Origin: Flavobacterium psychrophilum
GTDB lineage: Bacteria > Bacteroidota > Bacteroidia > Flavobacteriales > Flavobacteriaceae
Length of the DNA stretch: 21,601 bases
Reading direction: 5' to 3'
NCBI GenBank assembly: GCA_943325515.2
Contig: CALPPS020000044.1
Span: 1 to 21,601, forward strand
Shown: one piece after another, positions 1 to 7,396 of the stretch
Position numbering within the stretch: the first letter of the stretch is position 1
How the letters are laid out: each line of letters opens with the position of its first letter
The notes under the pieces: model-generated
What the model saw: the letters and a program-made list of their open reading frames with translations, nothing else
Told to the model about the DNA's origin: nothing
Database searches by the model: none
Translations under genes and position numbers: made by a program

Positions 1-1392
1 CTAAATTCCAAATTTGCGTTTACCTATGGTCGAGTAGATATTAGAGCAAAAGTCCCAAATGCCTCTGGAACATGGCCAGCATTGTGGTTATTGGGCAAAA
101 ACATAAATGAAGATGGTGGTTACTTCGATTCTAATTTTGGAACTACAAGTTGGCCTGCTTGTGGTGAAATTGATATTATGGAACATGGAATTTTTACTAA
201 TCAACCCATTAATTATATAGGTGCCGCTATACATACACCTTCCTCTTTTGGAAACACAGATAATAAAGGAGGTATTCAAGCATCAGATATCAATCAGAAC
301 TTTCATGTTTATTCTATGAATTGGTCACCCAATCAAATTACATTTCTACTCGATGATGTGGTTTTTTACACCTACAATCCAGCTGTAAAAAACGCAAGTA
401 CTTGGCCATTTAATTTAGATCAATATATTTTATTAAATATAGCTATGGGAGGATTTGCTGGCACTATTCCGTCAAATTACACTCAAAGTTCTATGGTTAT
501 TGATTATGTTAGGATATACCAAAATACTGCTATCGACACACAAGCACCAACAAATTTTGTAGCTACTGTTGGAGCTGTTACCGGTTCTTCAGTCGAACTA
601 CTACTGAATGCAAATGATAATTCAGGAACAATTGCCTATACAATTTCTTATAGTGGCGGCACGTTTACTGTTTATAATCCTTCGGAAAGTCAAAAATCAG
701 TCATTATTCCAAATTTAGCTTCTAATACAAATTATACATTTACAGTCACTGCAACTGATATGGCAGGAAATCCAGTAGCCAATAATCCAATTTCACTGAG
801 TGCAACAACATCTTTTAATCCACAATGTTCTGGTTCAGACATTCAATCTACAGATGGGACACCTTTTACCTTAGGATATAATTATACTTTTCAAACAATC
901 GGAACAGATGTAAAAATTACATTTGAATTATTGGATAATAAAGTAGGATTAGTTGCTTTTTTGAGAAATCAATCTCCACTTACGGAAACTCAAATGGCAG
1001 CTGTTACAGGTCAAGCACAAACATTTACTCAAACCATTACAGGACAAACTATCGGTTCAACCATAACTTTTGCTGTTAAATTTGCCTTTGCTGGTGGATT
1101 ATCAGTAACAAAATATATTTCATATTTAGTTGGTGCTACTTGTGCATTAAATAGTAATTCCATTTCTGATTTAAAAGATTTTTACTTTTCAAATCCGGTC
1201 AATGATTTTGTCACTATACATTCAAATGCAACAATTGATAAGGTTGAAATTTATAATCTTTTAGGAAATATAGTCTTGAAAACTAATGAAAACACAGATA
1301 AAATTGATGTTTCCAATTTAACTAAAGGAATTTATTTACTATCTGCTTACTCTGGAAATGAAAAATGCACTAAAAAAATTATAATTAAATAG
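1..1392 (+). CDS. Secreted GH16 beta-glucanase (laminarinase-like) with T9SS sorting domain, 5' truncated
   Basis: The frame is open from base 1, so the true start lies upstream; 463 residues are visible. Residues 1-175 form the C-terminal two-thirds of a glycoside hydrolase family 16 fold. They include the catalytic motif CGEIDIMEH, with the presumed nucleophile Glu56 and acid/base Glu61, preceded by the typical YGRVDIRAKVP and WPALWLLG segments. The EIDIME spacing is that of the beta-bulge GH16 type, common in laminarinases, so a beta-1,3-glucan substrate is the best guess. Residues about 180-272 resemble a fibronectin type III domain. Residues about 273-380 form a module I do not recognise, possibly carbohydrate-binding. 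Residues about 385-463 (from NPVNDFVTI through EIYNLLGN to GIYLL and TKKIIIK) are a T9SS type A sorting domain, so the enzyme should be exported across the outer membrane and released or surface-attached. Exact substrate is inference. Confidence 0.9.
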   Translation, partial: LNSKFAFTYGRVDIRAKVPNASGTWPALWLLGKNINEDGGYFDSNFGTTSWPACGEIDIMEHGIFTNQPINYIGAAIHTPSSFGNTDNKGGIQASDINQNFHVYSMNWSPNQITFLLDDVVFYTYNPAVKNASTWPFNLDQYILLNIAMGGFAGTIPSNYTQSSMVIDYVRIYQNTAIDTQAPTNFVATVGAVTGSSVELLLNANDNSGTIAYTISYSGGTFTVYNPSESQKSVIIPNLASNTNYTFTVTATDMAGNPVANNPISLSATTSFNPQCSGSDIQSTDGTPFTLGYNYTFQTIGTDVKITFELLDNKVGLVAFLRNQSPLTETQMAAVTGQAQTFTQTITGQTIGSTITFAVKFAFAGGLSVTKYISYLVGATCALNSNSISDLKDFYFSNPVNDFVTIHSNATIDKVEIYNLLGNIVLKTNENTDKIDVSNLTKGIYLLSAYSGNEKCTKKIIIK

Positions 1393-1622
1393 ATTAAAGA
1401 TAAACCTAGTTAGATGTAAATAATCAAATTTTTTTGTGAATGATTTTTTGATTGAAATTTATAATAAATTACAACAAAATGTCAATCTAAGTTTTGCTAA
1501 GATAGTATAAAGAAGAAATTTCGACTAGATAAATACTATAATTTAATTTAAAAAAATGATTACTCCAAATGTGTTGAGTACAAAACTATTTTATATTAAA
1601 AGTGTTAAATTTTAAAATTTTA
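1393..1622. other. AT-rich intergenic region
   Basis: Non-coding stretch between the GH16 gene and the sigma factor promoter. It holds only AT-rich sequence and one weak 7-bp inverted repeat (AATCAAA at 1422, TTTGATT at 1447) with an 18-base loop. I see no convincing gene or RNA in it. Confidence 0.5.
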
Positions 1623-1655
1623 TTTGTTTATAAAGAAAATATTATGCTATATTTG
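1623..1655 (+). promoter_or_regulatory. Bacteroidota-type promoter of the sigma factor gene
   Basis: TTTG at 1623-1626, a 21-bp spacer and TATATTTG at 1648-1655 match the known Flavobacterium consensus (TTG, 17-23 bp, TAnnTTTG). The expected transcript would carry a leader of roughly 90 bases before the ATG at 1751. Match by eye only. Confidence 0.5.
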
Positions 1656-1750
1656 GCTATAATATAATCATATTTAACAGTCGCCTATACATTAAAACTA
1701 CTTTTTAGAAAAAAAATCTCGTTTTTTAAATTAAACTAAAAGGTAATTTT

Positions 1751-2338
1751 ATGGCAAAATTAGAACTTCCTGACGCTTTATTAGTTGATAAGTATGTTGC
1801 TGGTAATGAAGATGCACTTGCAATTTTGGTTAACAGACACCAATCAAAAATATATGGTTATATCTATTCAAAAGTATCTAATAGAGATATTACTGAGGAT
1901 ATCTTTCAAGAAACTTTTTTTAAAGTAATTCATACGCTAAAATCCAAAAAATATTATAACGAAGAAGGTAAATTTTTATCATGGGTTTTGCGCATTGCAA
2001 GTAATCTGATTATTGATAAATTTCGTAACGACAAAAAAATGCCTTTAGATAGAGATACTGATGATTTATCTGTTTTTTACAGAATTTCTGATAGCTCATT
2101 AAATATAGAGAAAAGCTTAATTAAAGATCAAATAAATATTGACTTGAAAGCAATTATAGAAAAGCTTCCTCACGACCAAAAAGAGGTGATAATGATGCGT
2201 TATTTTTTAGATATGAGTTTTAAAGAAATAGCTGATTTTACTGGTGTTAGCGTTAATACAACTTTAGGAAGAATGCGTTATGCTATAACTAATTTAAGAA
2301 AAGTGATAGATAAAAATAAAATTTATTTACCAACTTAA
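1751..2338 (+). CDS. RNA polymerase sigma factor, sigma-70 family (ECF-like, regions 2 and 4)
   Basis: A 195-residue protein with sigma region 2 at about residues 25-95 (DITEDIFQETFFKVI, then FLSWVLRIASNLIIDKFR, typical of -10 element binding and core contact) and region 4 at about 135-188, including LPHDQKEVIMMRYFLDMS and a helix-turn-helix, for -35 recognition. No region 1 or 3 is present, as in ECF sigma factors. The ATG at 1751 follows an AG-rich segment (aaaaggtaat) at a sensible distance. No anti-sigma gene is visible next to it; the only downstream partner is a 47-residue protein before a terminator. The helix-turn-helix end (SVNTTLGRMRYA) departs from the usual T-V-K-S-R-L pattern. 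The set of promoters it reads cannot be told from here. Confidence 0.92.
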   Translation: MAKLELPDALLVDKYVAGNEDALAILVNRHQSKIYGYIYSKVSNRDITEDIFQETFFKVIHTLKSKKYYNEEGKFLSWVLRIASNLIIDKFRNDKKMPLDRDTDDLSVFYRISDSSLNIEKSLIKDQINIDLKAIIEKLPHDQKEVIMMRYFLDMSFKEIADFTGVSVNTTLGRMRYAITNLRKVIDKNKIYLPT

Positions 2339-2398
2339 ACAATAAAACATTTTTTTTTGCGTTACTATATAAACAATCAAACCAAATGGATTATTTAT

Positions 2399-2542
2399 AT
2401 GGCAAAACTTTACTCTAAAAGAAATTTAGCAAAAAAAACAATGTTACCTAAAAAAGAAACGATACGTTTATTACTTCAATATTCTTGTGCATTGAGTATT
2501 ATTAAAGTTGGTAGCATGAACTTTGAAACTTTTGCTAATTAG
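2399..2542 (+). CDS. Small protein (47 aa) of unknown function, cotranscribed with the sigma factor
   Basis: The open frame runs upstream to a TTG at 2357, but the ATG at 2399 is the better start because the upstream residues look like translated AT-rich spacer. The 47-residue product is basic in its first half (KLYSKRNLAKKTMLPKKET) and ends in a short hydrophobic helix-like stretch and NFETFAN. It has no signal peptide or membrane segment. It lies 60 bp after the sigma factor stop and is followed directly by a strong terminator, so the two genes probably share a transcript. A short protein of this type behind a sigma factor gene seems familiar from flavobacterial genomes, but I cannot name a family. 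A role as a sigma modulator is only a guess. Confidence 0.6.
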   Translation: MAKLYSKRNLAKKTMLPKKETIRLLLQYSCALSIIKVGSMNFETFAN

Positions 2543-2544
2543 TT

Positions 2545-2577
2545 AATATCCCGATAAATCATCGGGATATTTTTTTA
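2545..2577 (+). terminator. Intrinsic terminator of the sigma factor transcript
   Basis: An 11-bp perfect stem (AATATCCCGAT at 2545-2555 pairing with 2561-2571) with a 5-base loop is followed by a run of Ts on the plus strand. There is no T-run on the other side, so it acts for the plus-strand transcript. It overlaps the last codons and stop of the convergent nth gene. Confidence 0.88.
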
Positions 2578-3218
2578 TAATACTCTTTTAAAACCGTTTT
2601 TCTTCCGATAGTTTTGGTGATAATATCTTTATCTAAATCCCAACCACGCGCTGGTGAATATTCTCTTCCATACCAAATAATTTGAAGATGCAAATCATTC
2701 CATAGTTTTTTTGGAAAAATAGCTTTGGCATCTTTCTCGGTTTGCTGCACATTTTTACCATTAGTTAAATTCCAACGATACATTAAACGATGAATATGAG
2801 TATCCACAGGAAATGCAGGTACACCAAATGCTTGCGACATGACAACACTTGCTGTTTTATGACCAACTGCTGGTAATCTTTCTAAAGCTTCAAAAGATTG
2901 GGGTACTTGGCCATTATGTTCATTAATTAAAATCTCAGATAAGCCGTGTATTCCCTTTGACTTCATCGGTGATAATCCACAAGGGCGAATAATTTCCTTA
3001 ATTTCCTCAATAGTGAGTTTAATCATATCATGCGGGTTATCAGCTTTGGCAAATAAGAGTGGGGTAATCTGATTAACACGAACATCAGTGCATTGAGCAG
3101 AGAGTAATACAGCAATCAATAAAGTATAGGGATCTTTATGATCGAGAGGAATAGGGATTTCTGGATAAAAATCTTTTAACGTATTTATAACAAATGTTGC
3201 ACGTTCGTGTTTGGTCAT
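2559..3218 (-). CDS. nth: Endonuclease III (DNA glycosylase/AP lyase), lacking the Fe-S cluster cysteines
   Basis: A 219-residue base-excision-repair enzyme that removes oxidised pyrimidines and cleaves abasic sites. The helix-hairpin-helix LPAVGHKTA (residues 115-123) carries the catalytic lysine Lys121. The conserved aspartate Asp139 lies in FPVDTHIHR. Both align closely with Lys120 and Asp138 of the Escherichia coli enzyme. The C-terminal region, where classical Nth proteins carry a C-x6-C-x2-C-x5-C [4Fe-4S] loop, contains no cysteine here (it reads WYGREYSPARGWDLDKD, then a basic tail). The only cysteines are Cys43 and Cys80. The gene converges on the sigma operon, its end overlapping that operon's terminator stem, and is divergent from bcp with a 58-bp gap. 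Confidence 0.93.
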   Translation of the reverse strand: MTKHERATFVINTLKDFYPEIPIPLDHKDPYTLLIAVLLSAQCTDVRVNQITPLLFAKADNPHDMIKLTIEEIKEIIRPCGLSPMKSKGIHGLSEILINEHNGQVPQSFEALERLPAVGHKTASVVMSQAFGVPAFPVDTHIHRLMYRWNLTNGKNVQQTEKDAKAIFPKKLWNDLHLQIIWYGREYSPARGWDLDKDIITKTIGRKTVLKEYYKKISR

Positions 3219-3241
3219 TTTTGTATTTTTATGTTTTGAAA

Positions 3242-3271
3242 CAAAGTTAGACTTTAAACTATTTAAACAAA
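3242..3271 (-). promoter_or_regulatory. Bacteroidota-type promoter for nth
   Basis: Read on the minus strand: TTTG (3271-3268), 18-bp spacer, TAACTTTG (3249-3242). This matches the Flavobacterium consensus and gives a short leader before the nth ATG at 3218. The -33 element sits only 5 bp from the bcp start codon on the opposite strand, so the promoter underlies the bcp ribosome-binding region. Confidence 0.6.
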
Positions 3272-3276
3272 ATAAA

Positions 3277-3729
3277 ATGATAACATTAAAAAAAGGAGAT
3301 AAAGCTCCTAGTTTTTCTGGTAAAGATCAAGACGGCAACAATCACGCTTTAACTGATTATAAAGGTAAAAAGTTAGTGGTGTTTTTTTATCCAAAAGCTA
3401 ATACTCCAGGTTGTACTGCAGAGGCTTGTGATTTAAGAGATAATTTTGAAAGATTTAATATCAATAATTATGCTCTACTAGGTGTAAGTGCCGATAATGC
3501 AAAGGCACAGGCTAATTTTAAAAATAAATTTGAGTTTCCTTTCCCTTTGTTAGCCGATGAAGACAAGTCAGTTATTCAAGCATTTGGAGTTTGGGGACCA
3601 AAAAAATTCATGGGAAAAGTATATGACGGAATTCATAGAACGACATTTGTCATAAACGAAGAAGGTTTTATTGATGAAGTTATTACAGAAGTAAAAACAA
3701 AAGATCACGCTTCACAAATTTTGAAATAA
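3277..3729 (+). CDS. bcp: Thioredoxin-dependent peroxiredoxin, BCP/PrxQ type
   Basis: A 150-residue cytosolic thiol peroxidase that reduces hydrogen peroxide and organic hydroperoxides. The ATG at 3277 is chosen over an upstream in-frame start because MITLKKGDKAPSF is the normal beginning of the family and the extra 22 residues are low-complexity spacer. The thioredoxin fold shows VVFFYPKANTPGCTAEACDLRD, with the peroxidatic Cys46 and a candidate resolving Cys51 (the C-x4-C arrangement of atypical two-cysteine BCP enzymes), and later VWGPKKFMGK and HRTTFVINEEG, typical of BCP. It is divergent from nth, an oxidative DNA-damage repair gene, which suits a shared oxidative-stress theme, although this pairing may be chance. 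No good promoter of its own was found in the 58-bp gap. Its transcript ends at the palindrome beginning 5 bp after the stop. Confidence 0.94.
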   Translation: MITLKKGDKAPSFSGKDQDGNNHALTDYKGKKLVVFFYPKANTPGCTAEACDLRDNFERFNINNYALLGVSADNAKAQANFKNKFEFPFPLLADEDKSVIQAFGVWGPKKFMGKVYDGIHRTTFVINEEGFIDEVITEVKTKDHASQILK

Positions 3730-3733
3730 TTTT

Positions 3734-3775
3734 CATAATAAGAAAAGCCAAGATATCTTGGCTTTTCTTATTATG
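3734..3775. terminator. Bidirectional terminator: perfect 42-bp palindrome
   Basis: Bases 3734-3775 form a perfect inverted repeat with 21-bp arms centred between 3754 and 3755. The GC-richest part is GCCAAG/CTTGGC around an ATAT loop, flanked by AAAA on one side and TTTT on the other, so each strand gives a hairpin followed by T-rich sequence. It separates bcp from the convergent gene whose stop codon (3771-3773) lies inside it. Confidence 0.85.
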
Positions 3776-5237
3776 CTTTTTGCATTACTTTATTAGGATC
3801 ATATCCAAATAAATAGTGTTGTTTTATGATTTCACCAATACCTTCTGGTAATAATTTTTCCCAACCTGGAGCACCACTACTAATCATTTTTAATACTTCT
3901 CTAGAAAAGATTTTTAGGTGTTCTTTATCAAAGTCAGTTATATCAACCACTTTACCGTTATAAGCAAAGAATTTATACAATTCTTTCATTCGTGGGTGTA
4001 CTTTCAAGTTTTGAGAAGTGATGATATCGCCATTTTCATCTTCCATTGGATACAAGAAAACTTTTAAATCACGATAAAATAATTTTCCAAATGCTTCTAA
4101 TATTCCACCACTTAAGTGACGGTAATATTTTTCGTCAAAAATATCTACCAAATTATTTACTCCCATAGCTAATCCCATACGTGCTTTGGTATAACTAGAG
4201 AAATACTCAACTACTTTGTAGTATTCTTGGAAATTTGATATCATTACTGTTTGGCCTAGGGAACATAAAAGTTCAGCTCTGTCCATAAAATCTCTTTCAT
4301 CAATTTCTCCCTCAGAACGCAGGTTGGATAAGGTAATTTCAAAAATTACTAAAGCATTATCTTTTTCTACTTTACTTTCATCTAGAAACATCTTTAAAGA
4401 TTTTTCATACATGTCCATATTTACCTGAGTTACTGGTCTAAAACTTCCTCTTAAGGCCAGTATGTTTTTCTTGTATAAAATGGCAGCAGGTAATATGTTT
4501 TTACCGTCTGGACCAAACATTACGGCATCTGTCATGCCATTTTTAACTAATTGTAAACTCATCAATCGATTATCTACATTTTCAAATCGTGGACCAGAAA
4601 AGTTTATGGTATCAATTTCTAATTGGTCTTTATCTAAATGATCATATAAATAACGAAGTAACTTTTTTGGGTCATTATACTTATAAAAAGCACCGTAAAT
4701 CAAGTTAACACCTAATATACCTAGTGTTTCTTGTTGTAATTTAGCGTCAGTCTCTTTAAATCGAATGTGAAGTGTGATCTCGTTATATGCTTCATCTGGT
4801 TCGACTTGGTATTTTATTCCAACCCAACCGTGACCTTTAAATTGTTTAGCAAAATCAATTGTAGCAACGGTATTAGCATAACTAAAAAATATTTTATTAG
4901 GATGTTTATCCCGGTCTAAACGCTTTTCAATTAAATCAACTTCATGCGACAGCATTTTTTTTAATCGACTTTCAGTTACATAACGACCATCTTCTTCTAC
5001 ACCATAAATGGCATCGCTAAAATCTTTGTCATAGGCAGACATTGCTTTTGCAATAGTTCCAGAAGAACCCCCCGATCTAAAAAAATGTCTTACTGTTTCT
5101 TGACCAGCGCCAATCTCAGCAAAAGTCCCGTAAATATTATCATTTAGGTTTATACGCAAAGCTTTATCCTTTATTGCAGGAATCTGTTCTATTGCTTTAT
5201 CGCCTTTAAGTTTGATGTTTGACACAATATTACCCAT
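3771..5237 (-). CDS. Conserved-looking soluble protein of unknown function (488 aa)
   Basis: I do not assign a function. The product is 488 residues, hydrophilic, without signal peptide or membrane segment, so cytoplasmic. It begins MGNIVSNIKLKGDKA, has a glycine/serine-rich turn at about residues 55-62 (RSGGSSGT), a segment with SYANTVATIDFAKQFKGHGW at about 120-140, and a later PDGKNILPAAILYKKNILALRGSFRP stretch (in two parts) near 245-270. I recall similar proteins being annotated inconsistently in Bacteroidota, including as a nucleotide adenylyltransferase, but I see no HxGH nucleotidyltransferase motif to support that. It is monocistronic by appearance: divergent from the MBL-fold gene and convergent with bcp. 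A TAACTTTG element lies upstream on its strand at 5265-5258, but no good -33 partner was found. Confidence 0.82.
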   Translation of the reverse strand: MGNIVSNIKLKGDKAIEQIPAIKDKALRINLNDNIYGTFAEIGAGQETVRHFFRSGGSSGTIAKAMSAYDKDFSDAIYGVEEDGRYVTESRLKKMLSHEVDLIEKRLDRDKHPNKIFFSYANTVATIDFAKQFKGHGWVGIKYQVEPDEAYNEITLHIRFKETDAKLQQETLGILGVNLIYGAFYKYNDPKKLLRYLYDHLDKDQLEIDTINFSGPRFENVDNRLMSLQLVKNGMTDAVMFGPDGKNILPAAILYKKNILALRGSFRPVTQVNMDMYEKSLKMFLDESKVEKDNALVIFEITLSNLRSEGEIDERDFMDRAELLCSLGQTVMISNFQEYYKVVEYFSSYTKARMGLAMGVNNLVDIFDEKYYRHLSGGILEAFGKLFYRDLKVFLYPMEDENGDIITSQNLKVHPRMKELYKFFAYNGKVVDITDFDKEHLKIFSREVLKMISSGAPGWEKLLPEGIGEIIKQHYLFGYDPNKVMQKA

Positions 5238-5257
5238 AGTAGATTAAGTATACTTTG

Positions 5258-5308
5258 CAAAGTTAATAAAATAGGCATTTTATTAAAAGATAATTAACCC
5301 TATTTTTG
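5258..5308. promoter_or_regulatory. Divergent promoter region (candidate -7 boxes only)
   Basis: Between the two divergent genes lie TAACTTTG on the minus strand (5265-5258, about 20 bp before the 488-aa gene) and TATTTTTG on the plus strand (5301-5308, about 60 bp before the MBL gene). Both match TAnnTTTG. Neither has a TTG at 17-23 bp upstream; only T-rich sequence is there. The two -33 regions would overlap near 5278-5288. Confidence 0.35.
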
Positions 5309-5366
5309 TAATTAATTACTTTTAAATTCAATCTTTAGATTTATTCATTTTAAAAACCATGCTACT

Positions 5367-6134
5367 ATGCAAATATATTTTCTTGGTACCGGTACATCAC
5401 AAGGTATTCCAGTTATAGGGAGCGATCATCCAGTTTGTAAAAGTTCTGACTCTAGAGATAAACGTTTGAGAGTTTCAGTATGGGTTACATGGGAGAATAA
5501 TTCAATAGTTATAGATTGTGGTCCAGATTTCAGACAACAAATGTTAATTTCTGAATGTACAAAACTAGATGCTGTTCTTTTTACTCATGAACATGCAGAT
5601 CATACTTCAGGTCTAGATGATATAAGACCATTTTTTTTTAAACAAAAAAAAGATATTCCAATTTATGCTCATACTAGAGTAGTGGAAAATTTAAAAAAAC
5701 GTTTTGATTATATTTTTGAATCTGAAAATAAATATCCAGGTGCTCCAGATGTAAAAGTTTTTGAGGTGAATAATAACCAAGAATTTAGTATCAATAGTAC
5801 TACTATTATCCCAATCAACGCTAATCATGGAAACCTACAAGTTTTCGGTTATAGAATTCAGAATTTTGCATATTTAACAGATGTAAAATCAATAGAAGTT
5901 ACTGAATTAGAAAAGTTAAAATACGTGAAGATATTGGTAGTGAATGCTTTGCGGGAAGAACAACACCATTCTCATTTTAGTTTGCAAGAAGCATTAGATT
6001 TTATACATTTGGTAAAACCAGAAGTTGCCTATTTAACGCATATTAGTCATCTATTAGGTTTTCATGAAGAAGTACAAAAAAAGTTGCCAGAGAATGTTTT
6101 TTTGGCCTATGATAATTTGAAAATTATAATTTAA
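5367..6134 (+). CDS. Metallo-beta-lactamase-fold hydrolase, PhnP-like
   Basis: A 255-residue protein beginning MQIYFLGTGTSQGIP, the standard first strand and turn of PhnP/RNase Z-like metallo-beta-lactamase folds. The metal-binding motif THEHADH (His74, His76, Asp78, His79) is complete, followed by SGLDDIRPF, which is typical of the PhnP group. Later ligands are visible as NANHG and YLTDVKS, and a final THISH. Family members are phosphodiesterases; PhnP acts on cyclic ribose phosphate, but many relatives in Bacteroidota have no phosphonate genes nearby, as here, so the substrate is unknown. No signal peptide is present. The stop is followed after 2 bp by the next gene, so the two are cotranscribed and probably translationally linked. 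Another ATG at 5359 is in a different frame. Confidence 0.9.
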   Translation: MQIYFLGTGTSQGIPVIGSDHPVCKSSDSRDKRLRVSVWVTWENNSIVIDCGPDFRQQMLISECTKLDAVLFTHEHADHTSGLDDIRPFFFKQKKDIPIYAHTRVVENLKKRFDYIFESENKYPGAPDVKVFEVNNNQEFSINSTTIIPINANHGNLQVFGYRIQNFAYLTDVKSIEVTELEKLKYVKILVVNALREEQHHSHFSLQEALDFIHLVKPEVAYLTHISHLLGFHEEVQKKLPENVFLAYDNLKIII

Positions 6135-6136
6135 AA

Positions 6137-6628
6137 ATGAAAAAATCATTATTTCTTTACCTGTTTATTATTGCTCTTCTAATGAATATTTATACCTATA
6201 AATATTTCACTGCTAAAGAAGCAGGAGAATTAAAACCATTGGCCGAATCAAATAAAAAGATGAAGGATAGTATCACAAATTTGTCAAACAAATTGTACGA
6301 TGCAGATTATTTCTCTTTAGAAAATAATGATAGAGCTCAAAACTATTTAAATCAAAATGATTTAAAAGCTTTTGATGAAAAAGTAAAACAAGCATTATTG
6401 ACTTTCAACGACGATGTAGAAGGCAATAAATATACTGATCAAGTAAAAATGGGTGAACAAAAATTCATTATCAATAAGATAAAATTGCTCAACCATCGAT
6501 GGATAATTGCAGACTATAGTAATGGTAAACTATGGGGAGAAGTGATGCTTAAGTATTTTGTAAACGATGACCAAACCATTTCTTTTGAAGTAGTAAGTAC
6601 TTATTTATACCCTGAAGAATTGAATTAA
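6137..6628 (+). CDS. Small membrane-anchored protein of unknown function
   Basis: A 163-residue protein starting 2 bp after the MBL-fold gene. Residues 4-20 (SLFLYLFIIALLMNIYT) form a hydrophobic segment that is most likely an uncleaved N-terminal anchor. Residues about 30-55 (ESNKKMKDSITNLSNKL) look like a short coiled coil. The rest is a soluble domain, presumably periplasmic, with a run of beta-like segments around HRWIIADYSNGKLWGEVMLKY. No catalytic motif is visible. The tight spacing suggests a functional link to the MBL-fold hydrolase, but this is context only. Confidence 0.78.
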   Translation: MKKSLFLYLFIIALLMNIYTYKYFTAKEAGELKPLAESNKKMKDSITNLSNKLYDADYFSLENNDRAQNYLNQNDLKAFDEKVKQALLTFNDDVEGNKYTDQVKMGEQKFIINKIKLLNHRWIIADYSNGKLWGEVMLKYFVNDDQTISFEVVSTYLYPEELN

Positions 6629-6751
6629 TAATTTTATAAATTTTAATTAAAAGAACCTTATAGTTTTTGCTTTTAGTATTTATTTTTTCCAAATAATATC
6701 CTAAATAGTGTCTACCTTTTTTGACAGGTTTATTTAAAGAACTTTCTTGTT

Positions 6752-7396
6752 TTATAATTCTAACCAATTTTTAAAATCAAAGAAATTCTGTGGTGCCACA
6801 CCATGTCCTACAGGATATTCTTTATATACAACTTTGATACCCAAACTTTCAAAAACAGGAATTGATTTACGAGACCATTCTACAGGAATAACTTGGTCTA
6901 CACTGCCATGAGAAGCAAAGATTTTTAGAGAGCTTAAATCATTTTCTTTATAATCATCAACAGCAATTTCAGTGTTTAGATAGCCACTCATAGCAACTAC
7001 TCGTTGTACTTTTTCTGGATATGACAAAGCTACGGCATAACTCAAAATACTTCCTTGACTAAAACCAATTAGTGTAACATTATAAGGGTCAATAGCATAA
7101 TTAGAAACCAACTCATCTATAAAGTTTGCTGTAATATCTCTTGAATTTCTAGCTTGACTAATGTCTGAAAACTTATTTTCATCGGCATCAAAATTTATGG
7201 CATACCAAGCATAACAACCGTGCATCATATCGAAGGGTGCGCGAGCAGAAATAACATAATATTCGTCCGGTAGTTCAGTAGCAAATGAAAACAAATCTTC
7301 TTCATTACTACCGTAGCCATGCAGCAATAGGAGTAAAGGGTTTTTGTCTTTCTTTATTTTCGGTTCTCTAACGAGATGATGTAACGATAAATCCAT
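6752..7396 (-). CDS. Alpha/beta-hydrolase, phospholipase/carboxylesterase family
   Basis: A 214-residue cytosolic serine hydrolase of the type that includes bacterial carboxylesterases and acyl-protein-thioesterase relatives. The oxyanion segment LLLLHGYGSNEEDLF is at about residues 21-36. The nucleophile elbow GFSQGS has Ser113, followed by Asp167 (HGSVDQVIP) and His198 (PVGHG), completing the triad. Length is normal for the family. It is the last gene of the minus-strand operon: its ATG overlaps the previous stop by one base (TAATG), indicating coupled translation. The natural ester substrate cannot be read from sequence. Confidence 0.9.
   Translation of the reverse strand: MDLSLHHLVREPKIKKDKNPLLLLLHGYGSNEEDLFSFATELPDEYYVISARAPFDMMHGCYAWYAINFDADENKFSDISQARNSRDITANFIDELVSNYAIDPYNVTLIGFSQGSILSYAVALSYPEKVQRVVAMSGYLNTEIAVDDYKENDLSSLKIFASHGSVDQVIPVEWSRKSIPVFESLGIKVVYKEYPVGHGVAPQNFFDFKNWLEL

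Noticed and set aside
1422..1453. Possible terminator hairpin after the GH16 gene (AATCAAA / TTTGATT)
   Set aside because: Only 7 AT-rich base pairs around an 18-base loop; too weak to call.
2357..2398. Upstream TTG start for the small gene after the sigma factor
   Set aside because: The extra 14 residues come from AT-rich spacer; the ATG at 2399 gives a protein-like N-terminus.
6549..6767. 72-codon minus-strand frame overlapping the ends of two genes
   Set aside because: Mostly AT-rich spacer and antisense sequence with no recognisable features.
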